A DNA stretch of 50,354 nt, taken from positions 1-50,354 of the forward strand of contig JAFGEI010000017.1 in the NCBI GenBank assembly GCA_016931695.1. The letters are read 5' to 3'. This stretch comes from Anaerolineae bacterium. GTDB taxonomy: Bacteria; Chloroflexota; Anaerolineae; B4-G1; DUEL01. Shown here piece by piece: positions 25,825-36,359 of the stretch (positions are counted from its first letter, which is position 1; each line of letters starts with the position of its first letter). The position numbers and the translations under genes were made by a program. The notes below the pieces were generated by a model that searched no databases, was not told the origin of the DNA, and saw only the letters and a program-made list of their open reading frames with translations.

Positions 25825-27360
25825 ATGCAGACAGAACCGATTCGGCGGGTGCGCCGCAGGGGATGGGTCCCGCTGCTGGCATTGGTCGTGGTGTTGCTCG
25901 CGCTGTTGGGCGCCGTGGCCCTCTTTTCCGGCCGCATTCTCGTCGGCGTCGCCCTGGCGCCGTATCGAGACCAGGTATACCCCAACGTCTATGCCCTGGG
26001 GGTGGACCTGGGGGGGCTGACGGTGGAGCAGGCGGCGGCCCGCCTGGCGCTGGCTGCCGAGTCGCTGCCGGAGGGGGAACTGCTCCTGGGCGACGGCGAA
26101 CGCCACTGGTCGCTGCCCTGGCCCGAGTTGGGGATTCGCCTCGACGCGGCCGCCACGGCCCAGGCGGCCTTTGCCGTGGGCCGCGGCAACCCGGACGCTG
26201 CGGCGTTGTTCCACTTGCTGACCGGCCGCTGTGACGTGGCGCCGGTCTATGCGCTCGATCCGTCCGCGGCTCGTGCGGCGTTGGAGGCGATCGCTCTCGA
26301 GGTCTACCAGGAACCTGTCGATGCCGAGCTGCGGATCGAAGACGGCCAGTTGATCGCGCTGCCCGGACAGCCGGGGCGGGCCTTGAACGTCGAGGCGACG
26401 CTGGAAAACCTGGTTGCCACCGTCGCCCACCTGGGCCCGGATACCCCCGTCCACCTGACCCTGATGCCTGTCCTGCCCGACGTCGCCGACGCCAGCCCTG
26501 TCCAGTCCCAGGCCGAGGCGATGCTCGACTGCCAGATCGATCTCTCCGCTTACGACGTCCTGACGGGCGAAGTTTTTGCCTGGCGCCTGGAGCGGGCGGT
26601 GATGGGCGGTTGGCTGCGCGTCGAACAGGCCGAGGACGGCGGCCTGGCCGTGCGCGTAGAGCTGGATGCGGTCCGCGCCACCCTGGCCGGCCTGGCAAGC
26701 GACATGGGCGCGGGTCGGGGCTTGCGCCTGGACGAGGCAACAGAGCAGGTCGCGGCGCTCTTTGCCGCCGGCGGAGGCGCGGCGGAGCTCTACGTGACCC
26801 ATCCGTCGTGGACGTACGCGGTCCAGCCGGGCGACATGCTCGCCACCATCGCCGGGCAGGTCGGCGTGCCGCCGGGGCTGATCGCCGAGGCCAACCCCGG
26901 CGTCGACCTGAACTGGCTGTCGGTGGGGCAAGAGATCACGATTCCCTCGCAGGACGTTTTGACGCCCTACATTCCCGTTCGCGACCGGCGGATCGTCGTC
27001 AGCATCGATGAACAGCGGATGCGCGTCTATGAGGGCGACCACTTGCGCTACGATTGGCCCGTCTCGACCGGCATCGCCCGTTCTCCCACCTATACCGGCG
27101 TCTTTCAGGTGCTGGACAAGGAGGAAATGGCCTATGCCAGCCAGTGGAATTTGTGGATGCCCCACTTTCTGGCCGTGTATCGGGCCGGCGGCGGCGTCTA
27201 CAACGGCATCCACGCCCTGCCCATTCTCTCCAATGGCCAGCGGCTGTGGGAAGGATCGCTGGGCTCCCCGGCCTCCTTCGGCTGCATCATCCTGGGGATC
27301 GAAGAGGCCGAGCTGCTCTACAACTGGGCCGACGTTGGCGTATTGACAATTATCGAGTAA
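25825..27360 (+). CDS. L,D-transpeptidase with LysM and peptidoglycan-binding-4-like region
   Basis: A 511-residue envelope protein. An N-terminal membrane anchor spans residues 15-37. Residues about 48-330 resemble the VanW-associated/PG_binding_4 region (GVDLGGLTVEQAAARLALA). YAVQPGDMLATIAGQVGVPP near 332 is a LysM domain. The C-terminal YkuD domain (about 388-511) has RIVVSIDEQRMRVYEGD, NGIHALP with the conserved His, and the nucleophile loop PASFGCIIL. It would form 3-3 crosslinks or attach proteins to peptidoglycan outside the membrane. The usual SHGC loop reads SFGC, so one His is Phe. The ATG at 25825 has GGAGCAGGAG upstream; the extension inside the previous gene was rejected. Confidence 0.88.
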   Translation: MQTEPIRRVRRRGWVPLLALVVVLLALLGAVALFSGRILVGVALAPYRDQVYPNVYALGVDLGGLTVEQAAARLALAAESLPEGELLLGDGERHWSLPWPELGIRLDAAATAQAAFAVGRGNPDAAALFHLLTGRCDVAPVYALDPSAARAALEAIALEVYQEPVDAELRIEDGQLIALPGQPGRALNVEATLENLVATVAHLGPDTPVHLTLMPVLPDVADASPVQSQAEAMLDCQIDLSAYDVLTGEVFAWRLERAVMGGWLRVEQAEDGGLAVRVELDAVRATLAGLASDMGAGRGLRLDEATEQVAALFAAGGGAAELYVTHPSWTYAVQPGDMLATIAGQVGVPPGLIAEANPGVDLNWLSVGQEITIPSQDVLTPYIPVRDRRIVVSIDEQRMRVYEGDHLRYDWPVSTGIARSPTYTGVFQVLDKEEMAYASQWNLWMPHFLAVYRAGGGVYNGIHALPILSNGQRLWEGSLGSPASFGCIILGIEEAELLYNWADVGVLTIIE

Positions 27361-27397
27361 AATAAACCGGCGTATCAGGGGGAGAGGAGGTATTTTC

Positions 27398-29779
27398 ATG
27401 TCAATTTCGCATGCAGCTGTCGGGTGGGGGCTGCGCGCCGGGCTCAAATGGTTGGGCCGCAGGCGGCTGCCGCAGGTGGACGGCGTAATTCGCCTCGCAG
27501 CCCTCGAGGCGCCGGTCGAAATCATCCGCGACCGCTGGGGGATGCCGCACATCTATGCCGCGGACCTGCACGACCTGTTTTTCGCGCATGGGTTCGTTCA
27601 CGCCCAGGACCGCTTGTGGCAGATGGAGCTCAACCGCCGGGTCGGCGCGGGCCGGTTGAGCGAGATTTTCGGCCCGGTCGCCCTCGACACCGACCGCTTT
27701 TCCCGCACCTTTGGCTTTTCCCGTCTGGCTGCGGTGGACGTCGATACCTGTGACGAACGGCTGCACGCGCTGCTGCAAGCCTATGCTGACGGGGTCAACC
27801 AGTTCCTGGCGCGGGCGGACGGCCGCCTGCCGGTCGAGTTCGCCCTGCTGCGCTATCGCCCCGAACCCTGGACCCTGCTCGACAGCCTGACCTGGTCGCG
27901 GGTGATGATGTGGACCCTCTCTCATGCCTGGTTCGGCGAGCTGGTCCGCGCGCGGCTGATCGAGCAGGTGGGCCCGGAGCGGGCCGCCGAGCTCGAGATC
28001 CGCTACCCGGAGCGCCATCCGCTCACCCTGCCGCAGGGGATCGAGTTTAACCGGCTCACCGTCGACGGGATGCTGCAAGCGGCGCAGGGCCCGTTCCTGC
28101 AGCAGGCCTTTGGCAGCAACAGCTGGGCGGTGTCGGCGGCGCGCACAAATACCGGCTCGGCGATGCTCTGCTGCGACATGCACCTGCCGCTCCAGCTCCC
28201 TTCGATCTGGCACGCCGCCCACCTGGTCGCCGGCGCGGATGGCGAGCAGTTCCACGTTTCGGGCGTCTCTCTTCCCGGCGTGCCGCTGGTGTTGGTGGGG
28301 CACAATGCGCGCATTGCCTGGGGCGCCACGCTGGCGTTCACCGATTGTGAGGACCTCTACGTGGAGCGCTTTCACCCGGTCAACCCGTACCATTACGAGG
28401 TCGAAGGAGATTGGCAGGAGGCGCAGGTCATCCACGAGGTGATCCAGGTCAAGGGACGGGATGAGCCCCACGTCGAGGAGGTCGTCGTGACGCGCCATGG
28501 CCCGGTCATCTCTGACGTGGTCGGCGCGACGGGGCAGCGGCTGGCAGTGAAATCGATGGCTCTGCAGCCGGCCGATGTTTTTGAGGGCTGGTATCGCCTG
28601 AACACGGCGCGAGGATGGGACGATTTCGTCACTGCGATGCGCGGCATTGCGGCCCCCCAGCTCAACGTTCCCTACGCCGACGTGGAGGGCAACATCGGTT
28701 ATTGGATCACCGGCCGGGTGCCGGTGCGGGCAAAGGGACAGGGACTGGTGCCCGCTCCGGGCTGGAATGGGGAGTACGAATGGGTGGGGGAGGTCCCTTT
28801 TGCCGAGATGCCCCACGCCCTGAACCCGGTGCAGGGGTACGTGATCTCGTGTAATCACCGCATCGTCCCTGACGACTATCCGCATTACCTGGGCTCGGTG
28901 TGGATGAATGGCTACCGCGCCCGCCGCCTGGTCGACGTCTTTGAGGAAAGGGGCGTGCTGACCCAGGAGGATTTTCGCGCCCTGCACGTGGACGTCCATT
29001 CCCTTCCCGGCCTGGAATTCGCCCGCCGCCTGGATGGGCTGGCGGCGGACGATCCCCGGCTGCAGGAGGCGTTGGAGCAGCTGCGGGCCTGGGACGGCGA
29101 GCTGTCGGCGGGGAGCGTCGCCGGGGCGTTGTACGAGGTGACGCTGCAGCGCCTGATTCACAACCTGTGGCAGCCCCGGCTGGGACCGGACCTGCTCTAC
29201 CAGTTGCTGGGCAAGGGCGCCCATCCGCTGCTGCACCACGCCAGCGAGTTCTACGGCCACGCGACCGTGACCGTGCTGGCGATGCTGGACGACCCGGAAT
29301 CGGTCTGGGTGCGCGAGGCGGGAGGCCGGGAGGCGCTGTTGCTGCGCAGCGTCGGCGAGGCGGTGAACTGGCTGGAGGAACGTCTTGGGCCGGATATGGC
29401 CGGTTGGCAGTGGGGCAAGATCCACCAGCTCACTTTCCCCCACGCCATGGCCGTCCAGCCGCCCCTCGACCGGGTGTTTAACCTTGGTCCTTACCCCATC
29501 GGCGGGGATACGGACACCGTCTGCCAGACCGCCTACCACGCCGAGGCTCCTTACGTAGTCAACGCCTGGGCGCCGTCATACCGACAGATCGTCGACCTGG
29601 GCGATCTCGACCGCTCGCTGATGATCCATCCGCCAGGCCAGTCGGGCCAGTTGACGAGCCCCCACTATGACGACCTGGTCGAGATGTGGCTGGCGGGGGA
29701 GTACGTGCCGATGCTCTGGACGCGCGAGCGGGTGGAAGAAGCGGCCGAGGGGCGGCTGCGCCTGGAACCGGAGGAATGA
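27398..29779 (+). CDS. penicillin acylase family protein (Ntn hydrolase)
   Basis: A 793-residue precursor of an N-terminal-nucleophile amidase. EIIRDRWGMPHIYA, FAHGFVHAQDRLWQME and GRLSEIFG are alpha-chain motifs. GSNSWAVS places the self-cleavage between Gly239 and Ser240, making Ser240 the nucleophile of the beta chain. LPLQLPSIWHAAHL, ISCNHRI and a C-terminal GGDTDTV segment complete it. These enzymes hydrolyse amides such as penicillins, N-acyl-homoserine lactones or lipopeptides; the substrate here is unknown. No clear signal peptide is seen, unlike many homologues, so it may be cytosolic. The ATG has GAGAGGAGG 8 nt upstream. Confidence 0.92.
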   Translation: MSISHAAVGWGLRAGLKWLGRRRLPQVDGVIRLAALEAPVEIIRDRWGMPHIYAADLHDLFFAHGFVHAQDRLWQMELNRRVGAGRLSEIFGPVALDTDRFSRTFGFSRLAAVDVDTCDERLHALLQAYADGVNQFLARADGRLPVEFALLRYRPEPWTLLDSLTWSRVMMWTLSHAWFGELVRARLIEQVGPERAAELEIRYPERHPLTLPQGIEFNRLTVDGMLQAAQGPFLQQAFGSNSWAVSAARTNTGSAMLCCDMHLPLQLPSIWHAAHLVAGADGEQFHVSGVSLPGVPLVLVGHNARIAWGATLAFTDCEDLYVERFHPVNPYHYEVEGDWQEAQVIHEVIQVKGRDEPHVEEVVVTRHGPVISDVVGATGQRLAVKSMALQPADVFEGWYRLNTARGWDDFVTAMRGIAAPQLNVPYADVEGNIGYWITGRVPVRAKGQGLVPAPGWNGEYEWVGEVPFAEMPHALNPVQGYVISCNHRIVPDDYPHYLGSVWMNGYRARRLVDVFEERGVLTQEDFRALHVDVHSLPGLEFARRLDGLAADDPRLQEALEQLRAWDGELSAGSVAGALYEVTLQRLIHNLWQPRLGPDLLYQLLGKGAHPLLHHASEFYGHATVTVLAMLDDPESVWVREAGGREALLLRSVGEAVNWLEERLGPDMAGWQWGKIHQLTFPHAMAVQPPLDRVFNLGPYPIGGDTDTVCQTAYHAEAPYVVNAWAPSYRQIVDLGDLDRSLMIHPPGQSGQLTSPHYDDLVEMWLAGEYVPMLWTRERVEEAAEGRLRLEPEE

Positions 29780-29795
29780 GGCGGCGCCGGAAGAG

Positions 29796-30221
29796 ATGGA
29801 CGTTCTCGAGGTAGCCCCGGGCATCGCGATTGACCCCGGCGAGATCGAGCTGAGCTTTATCCGGGCGGTGGGGCCGGGCGGGCAGCACGTCAACCGCTCG
29901 GCGACGGCGGTGCAGTTGCGCTTTGACGCCGCCCACTCCCCTTCGCTCCCCCCCGGCGTTCGCGAGCGGCTCATCTCTCTGGCGGGAAAGCAGGTGACAA
30001 AGGAGGGGGTGTTGATCATCGAGGCGCGGCGCTTTCGCTCCCAGGAGCGCAATCGCCAGGATGCGCTCGAGCGGTTGGCCCGGTTGATCCGTCGTGCGGC
30101 GCGCCAGCCCAAGGCCCGCCGCCGGACCCGCCCGTCTCGGGCGGCGAAGGAGCGGCGGCTGGCGGGAAAACGGCGCCGGGCCGAGATCAAGCGCTGGCGC
30201 CAGTCTCCACCGGGGGAATAA
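29796..30221 (+). CDS. arfB: ArfB-type alternative ribosome-rescue factor / peptidyl-tRNA hydrolase
   Basis: A 141-residue class-I release-factor-like protein. SFIRAVGPGGQHVNRSATAV carries the GGQ motif at 28-30 that hydrolyses peptidyl-tRNA. There is no codon-recognition domain; instead a very basic C-terminal tail (RAARQPKARRRTRPSRAAKE onward) would enter the empty mRNA channel, as in E. coli YaeJ/ArfB and mitochondrial ICT1. The length matches ArfB. The ATG at 29796 lies 17 nt after the preceding stop; the extension into the acylase gene was rejected. Confidence 0.92.
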   Translation: MDVLEVAPGIAIDPGEIELSFIRAVGPGGQHVNRSATAVQLRFDAAHSPSLPPGVRERLISLAGKQVTKEGVLIIEARRFRSQERNRQDALERLARLIRRAARQPKARRRTRPSRAAKERRLAGKRRRAEIKRWRQSPPGE

Positions 30222-30236
30222 GGGGGTAAGGATCAG

Positions 30237-31106
30237 GTGAAAGGAAATTTGCGGAAATGGGTTGCCGGCTTTTACCGCTACATTGCCGGGCAAGGCCGCG
30301 GCGTGTTGGAGATTCTGCGACGGGCAATCCAGTCCCTGGCGGAGGCCCGGGCTGCAGAGGCCGCCGCTAGCCTGGCTTATTTCGCGCTTTTTTCCCTCTT
30401 TCCCTTTCTACTGACGGTGATTGTTGCCGGTAGCTTTTTTCTGGAGAGCAGGACGGTGCTACACGGGGTGGTGTCGGCCGTGGCGGGCGTGATCCCGGTT
30501 TCTCACAACCTCATTGTGCAAAACGTCGAAAAGATTCTCGAGCGACGGCAGACGATTGGAGTGGTCGGCCTGGCGGGCCTGCTCTGGTCGGCGACGTCCT
30601 TTTTCAGCGTGCTGGCGCGCAGCATCAACCGCGCGTGGCCGGGGGGCAGGCAGCGCAATTTTGTCAGGGGGCGATTGGTCGGCCTGGGGATGGTTGCCGT
30701 CCTGGCCCTGCTGCTCGTTTTGTCTCTCCTGTCCAATACCGTGCTCGGCCTGCTGCCGTACATCCACGGCTTGTTGGTGGGCAACGTGCCCGTGTACAAG
30801 GCCTGGCTGTGGATCGCCGCCCGGGCTTTTCCCTGGCTGCTGCTCCTTTTACTGTTCTTGAATCTGTATCGCTGGATACCGCGCGCGCAGGTCAAGTGGT
30901 GGGCGGCGTTCTGGGGGGCCCTGGTTGCCGTGCTGGGGTTGAAAACTGCCGCCAGCGTCTTTACCTGGTACCTCGGCATTGCGCATTACGAGCTGGTTTA
31001 TGGTTCGCTGGGCACGGTCGTCGCGCTGATGCTGTGGATCTATATTAGCAGCCTGGTCATCCTCTTGGGCGCGCATCTCAGCGCGGCGGTTATGCGGCAG
31101 GAGTAG
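30237..31106 (+). CDS. YihY/virulence factor BrkB family membrane protein
   Basis: A 289-residue protein with six hydrophobic segments. EAAASLAYFALFSLFPFLL, GLLWSATSFFSVLARSINRAW and YGSLGTVVALMLWIYISSLVILLGAHL are the YihY/BrkB family signatures. It was once called ribonuclease BN through misassignment; its transport or envelope role is unsettled. The start is GTG with a GGGGGTAAGG ribosome site. Its 3' end overlaps the convergent ASKHA gene by 17 bp. Confidence 0.93.
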   Translation: MKGNLRKWVAGFYRYIAGQGRGVLEILRRAIQSLAEARAAEAAASLAYFALFSLFPFLLTVIVAGSFFLESRTVLHGVVSAVAGVIPVSHNLIVQNVEKILERRQTIGVVGLAGLLWSATSFFSVLARSINRAWPGGRQRNFVRGRLVGLGMVAVLALLLVLSLLSNTVLGLLPYIHGLLVGNVPVYKAWLWIAARAFPWLLLLLLFLNLYRWIPRAQVKWWAAFWGALVAVLGLKTAASVFTWYLGIAHYELVYGSLGTVVALMLWIYISSLVILLGAHLSAAVMRQE

Positions 31107-32934
31107 GGCGGGGCGGCAGGGCGGTCGCCCGGGCAAAGATGCGCGCAAAGTGCGGCGCGCTTGCCAGCTCGACGTACTCGATGCGCCGCGCAAGCTCTTG
31201 CGCCTCGCGGCGCTTGTGGCGCGAGACGAGCGCCAGCCGGGCCCCCATCCCTGCGGCGTTCCCCACCTGTCGAAAGCGCTCCAGCGGCAGCGCTGGCAGC
31301 ATCCCGACGGCGATGGCGCTGACCAGGTCGATGTAGGTGCCAAAGGCCCCGGCAATGACGACCTGCTCGATCTCGGCCGCGTCGAGTGCCTGGGCGTCGA
31401 GGAGAACCTGGATGCCCGCCTGCACCGCTCCCTTGGCCAATTGGAGCTGTCGCACGTCCTGTTGGGTGATTGTGATTGCCGGCGCTTTTCCCCGCTCCGC
31501 TTCGCTGACCAGCACGAACTCGCGAACGCCGTCGCTGCCGGTGCGCAGCCGGGGATGCTGTCCCAGTTTTCCCCGCGCGTCCAGGACCCCGGCGCGGTGC
31601 AGTTCGGCCAGGCAGTCCAGGATACCGGAGCCGCAGAGCCCGACCGGGGGCGTTCCGCCGATGGTCTGGTATTCGACCTGCTCGCCTGCCAGGCGCAGGT
31701 GCTCGATGGCGCCGTTCGCTGCCCGCATCCCGTGCTTGATGTGCGCGCCTTCAAAGGCCGGACCGGAGGCGCAGGAGGCGCTGGTCATGCGGCAGCGGTT
31801 GACCAGGCAGACCTCGGTGTTGGTGCCCACGTCGAGGGCCAGCACGGCGCCCCCGGCCTGGGCCGCCCCGACGGCGAGCAGCATCGCCACGTGATCGGCG
31901 CCGACAAAGCCGGCGACGTTGGGCAGCATGTGCACGGTTGCGCCGGGCGCGATCTCCAGGCCGACGTCGCGCGCCTTGACGTCCAGCGCCGCGGCGACGA
32001 CGGGGACGTAGGGGGCGCGGCCCAGCGACGCCACCGGGAGGCCCAGAAAGAGGTGGTGCATCGCTGTATTGCCCACCACCACGGCTTCCACGATCTCGGC
32101 CAGGGCGGCGCCGGTCTCTGTGCAGAGCTCGGACGCCAGCCGGTTGAGGGCTTCGGTCGCCAACTGCTGCAAGCGGGCGGCCTGGGGCGGCCCCTCCTGG
32201 GCGTGGGCGATGCGGGCGATCAGGTCCTCGCCGTGTGCGATCTGGGGGTTCATCATCCCGCGGGCGGCCAGCGTCCGCCCGCTCTCCAGGTCGACCAGGT
32301 AGGCGGCGATTTTGGTCGTCCCCAGGTCGACAGCCAGCCCCAGCGGGCGGCGGGAGAGGGGGAGCAGGGCGACGACCTCGCCGCGGTCGCCGCGCAGCGC
32401 GACGTTGGCCTGCCAGCGGTCGGCCCGCAGTTGCGGGGAGAGGCGGCGCAGCACGGCGACGTCCAGGCTGCCCGCTTCGGCCCCGTGCTGCTGCGCCAGC
32501 GCCGCCTGCAGCCGGGCGGCGTCCGCTCGCAGGTCGCCGTCCTGGAGCGAGGGCGGGGTGAGTTGCAGCGCGTAGGCGCGGACGAGCGGGGCCGGTTCGA
32601 CGGCGATTTCCTGCCCTTCCACCTGGGCCCGCTGCGGCGCGGTGAGTGATTCGGGCGGCACGTGCACCTGGCAGTCACCCAGCGGCGTTGCCTGGCAGGC
32701 CAGGCGGTAGCCCGCTGCCCGTTCCGTTGGCGAGAGGGAGCGGTGCTCCTGGGGCGTCAGGGGGGACACGTGGCCGGTCAGCACCTGCACCTTGCAGCGC
32801 CCGCAGCTCCCGCTGCCGCCGCACAGGCTGGCCAGGTCGACGCCCAGTCGGTGCGCGCACTCCAGCAGCGATTGGCCGCCGCTGCACTCCCCCCGGCGGC
32901 CCAGCGGCTCAAATTCGATGCGTAGGGTCCTCAC
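31090..32934 (-). CDS. ASKHA-domain protein with N-terminal 2Fe-2S ferredoxin domain (RACo-like)
   Basis: A 614-residue protein. The N-terminal ferredoxin-like domain has Cys38, Cys44, Cys47 and Cys80 (LCGGSGSCGRCKVQV, YRLACQA) for a 2Fe-2S cluster. From about residue 190, LGLAVDLGTTKIAAYLVDL begins an ASKHA ATPase fold, with VVGNTAMHHLFLGL, LALDVGTNTEVCLV and CGSGILDCLAELHRAG (DUF4445 type). RACo proteins use ATP to re-reduce corrinoid iron-sulfur proteins; whether this one has such a partner is not shown by the window. GTG at 32934 overlaps the glmS stop as GTGA, so it is coupled to glmS and probably ahcY. The N-terminal 30 residues fit the ferredoxin fold without extension. Confidence 0.88.
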   Translation of the reverse strand: MRTLRIEFEPLGRRGECSGGQSLLECAHRLGVDLASLCGGSGSCGRCKVQVLTGHVSPLTPQEHRSLSPTERAAGYRLACQATPLGDCQVHVPPESLTAPQRAQVEGQEIAVEPAPLVRAYALQLTPPSLQDGDLRADAARLQAALAQQHGAEAGSLDVAVLRRLSPQLRADRWQANVALRGDRGEVVALLPLSRRPLGLAVDLGTTKIAAYLVDLESGRTLAARGMMNPQIAHGEDLIARIAHAQEGPPQAARLQQLATEALNRLASELCTETGAALAEIVEAVVVGNTAMHHLFLGLPVASLGRAPYVPVVAAALDVKARDVGLEIAPGATVHMLPNVAGFVGADHVAMLLAVGAAQAGGAVLALDVGTNTEVCLVNRCRMTSASCASGPAFEGAHIKHGMRAANGAIEHLRLAGEQVEYQTIGGTPPVGLCGSGILDCLAELHRAGVLDARGKLGQHPRLRTGSDGVREFVLVSEAERGKAPAITITQQDVRQLQLAKGAVQAGIQVLLDAQALDAAEIEQVVIAGAFGTYIDLVSAIAVGMLPALPLERFRQVGNAAGMGARLALVSRHKRREAQELARRIEYVELASAPHFARIFARATALPPRPTPAA

Positions 32935-34775
32935 TCGACCGTCACGCTCTTGGCCAGATTCCGCGGCTGATCCACGTCGCAGCCCCGGCGCAGCGCCAGG
33001 TGGTAGGCGAGCAGCTGCAGCGGGATGACGTTGACCACCGGCGAAAGGAGGTAGGGGGCCGGGGGAACGGCGAGCACGTGGTCTGATTGGGCGGCAATGT
33101 CGCCGTTCCCACTTTCCACCAGGGCGATGACCGTGCCGCCCCGCGCCTTGACCTGCTCGACCTGGTTGACCATCTTGTCATAGACGTGGTCGCGCATGAC
33201 GATGGCGACCACCGGCATGGCCTCGTCGATCAGGGCGATGGGACCGTGCTTCATCTCGCCGGCCGGGTAGCCCTCGGCGTGGATGTAGGAGATTTCCTTC
33301 AGCTTCAGCGCCCCTTCCAGGGCGACGGGATAGTTGATGCCGCGGCCCAGGTAGAGAAAGTGCTCCCGATCGTAGAATATCTGCGCCAGCTGTTCGTACT
33401 CCTGGCCGTGATCCAACACCCGGCCCACCAGGTCGGGTAGGCCGGCCAGGTCGTCGATCCGCTGGCGCAGCACGTCGCGCGGCAGGGTGCCCCGCAGCTC
33501 TCCCAGGTAGCAGCCCAGCAGGTAGAGATCGACCAGGCTGGTGGTAAAGGCCTTGGTCGAGGCGACGCCGATTTCGGGCCCGGCGTGCATCTGGATGTAG
33601 CCATCGGCGATGCGGTGCGCCTGGCTGCCGATGACGTTGACGATCGACCACAGCCGCGCGCCTTTTCCACGTCCTTCCTCCATCGCCGCCAGCGTGTCCA
33701 CCGTCTCCCCGCTCTGGGTGATCGCCAGGACCGCCGTCTGCTGGTCGAGCAGCGGGTCGCGGTAGCGGAATTCGGAGCCGTAATCGACCTCCACCGGCAC
33801 GCGGGCCAGCGCCTCGATGATGAACTTGCCGACCTGCCCGGCGTAGGCCGAGGTGCCGCAGGCGACGATGACGATCTTGGCCAGCTGCTGCGCCTCCGCT
33901 GCCGTCATCTCCAGGCTCTCCAGTCGCACCCGCCCGCCGTCAAAGTCCGCCCGGCCGCGGATGGTGTCGGTGATGGAGCGGGCCTGCTCGTAAATCTCTT
34001 TTTGCATAAAGTGGCGGTACGGCTCCTTGGCCGCTGCCACCGGGTCCCAGGGGATGGTGTAGGGGACAATGGGGACGGCCTGGCCGTCCAGGGTCTCGAT
34101 CCGCACTGCCTCCTGGGTGATGGTGACGATCTGCCGGTTCTCCACAAAGACCATCTGCCGGGTGTGCTCCAGGATGGCCGGGATGTCGGAGGCGATCAGG
34201 TTCTCCCCTTCCCCCAGGCCCACCGTCAGCCCGCCGGCGTTGCCTAGCCGGGCGCCGACGATCCGGTCGGGCTGGCTGCGGCTGAGAAAGAGAAAGGCGT
34301 TGGCGCCCTTGACCCGGGCCAGCGTCTGCCGCACCGCCGTTTCCAGGCTGGCGCCTGCTGCCAGGTACCCCTCGACCAGGTGGGCCACGACCTCGGTGTC
34401 GGTTTCGGAGGCAAAGCGGTGTCCTTCCGCTGCCATCTCGTCGCGCAGGGCGCAAAAGTTTTCGATGATGCCGTTGTGCACCACGGCAATCTCGCCCGAC
34501 GGACCCAGGTGGGGGTGGGCGTTGCGCTCGCTGGGCTGGCCGTGAGTGGCCCAGCGGGTGTGGCCGATGCCGACGTGGCCGCTGAGCGGGGCGCGATCCA
34601 GCCGCTCGCCCAGGCGGGCCAGCTTGCCCACCTCTCGCCGGATGCCGATTGTGCGGTCGGGCTGTACGACAGCCAGGCCGGCAGAGTCATAGCCCCGGTA
34701 TTCCAGCCGCTTCAGCCCCTCGAAGATGAGGGGGGGCGCGTCGCGGGGCCCGACGTATCCGACAATCCCGCACAT
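32931..34775 (-). CDS. glmS: glutamine--fructose-6-phosphate aminotransferase (isomerizing)
   Basis: The 614 residues are standard for GlmS. MCGIVGYVG exposes Cys2 as the glutaminase nucleophile, and GHTRWATHG and EIAVVHNGIIENF follow. Two SIS domains (CGTSAYAG near 289; ASTKAFTTSL; LGRGINYPVALEGALKLKEI) end with the DQPRNLAKSVTVE terminus. It makes glucosamine 6-phosphate for peptidoglycan and amino-sugars in the cytosol. I see no glmS ribozyme in the 30-nt gap upstream, and the gene follows ahcY, so control is probably at the ahcY promoter. Confidence 0.97.
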   Translation of the reverse strand: MCGIVGYVGPRDAPPLIFEGLKRLEYRGYDSAGLAVVQPDRTIGIRREVGKLARLGERLDRAPLSGHVGIGHTRWATHGQPSERNAHPHLGPSGEIAVVHNGIIENFCALRDEMAAEGHRFASETDTEVVAHLVEGYLAAGASLETAVRQTLARVKGANAFLFLSRSQPDRIVGARLGNAGGLTVGLGEGENLIASDIPAILEHTRQMVFVENRQIVTITQEAVRIETLDGQAVPIVPYTIPWDPVAAAKEPYRHFMQKEIYEQARSITDTIRGRADFDGGRVRLESLEMTAAEAQQLAKIVIVACGTSAYAGQVGKFIIEALARVPVEVDYGSEFRYRDPLLDQQTAVLAITQSGETVDTLAAMEEGRGKGARLWSIVNVIGSQAHRIADGYIQMHAGPEIGVASTKAFTTSLVDLYLLGCYLGELRGTLPRDVLRQRIDDLAGLPDLVGRVLDHGQEYEQLAQIFYDREHFLYLGRGINYPVALEGALKLKEISYIHAEGYPAGEMKHGPIALIDEAMPVVAIVMRDHVYDKMVNQVEQVKARGGTVIALVESGNGDIAAQSDHVLAVPPAPYLLSPVVNVIPLQLLAYHLALRRGCDVDQPRNLAKSVTVE

Positions 34776-34805
34776 AGGGGTTCCTCCCGGATGCCGGAGC
34801 GGGGT

Positions 34806-36331
<1,526 letters not shown>

Positions 36332-36359
36332 AGAATTCGCATGAATTCGTGACCGGAAA

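Noticed and set aside
27343-27378. TTGACA before the penicillin acylase gene as a promoter
   Set aside because: No acceptable -10 box at 15-19 nt; the hexamer lies in the final codons of the L,D-transpeptidase.
24889-27552. Long minus-strand open frame of 887 codons
   Set aside because: It lies opposite the tail of the PTPS_related gene and the L,D-transpeptidase gene; its translation is Arg/Pro/Gly-rich without motifs. High GC makes such antisense frames common here (also 16097-18259 minus, 13590-15176 minus, 34380-36149 plus, 38637-40502 plus).
34776-34805. glmS ribozyme upstream of glmS
   Set aside because: The gap to ahcY is only 30 nt, far too short for the ribozyme core.
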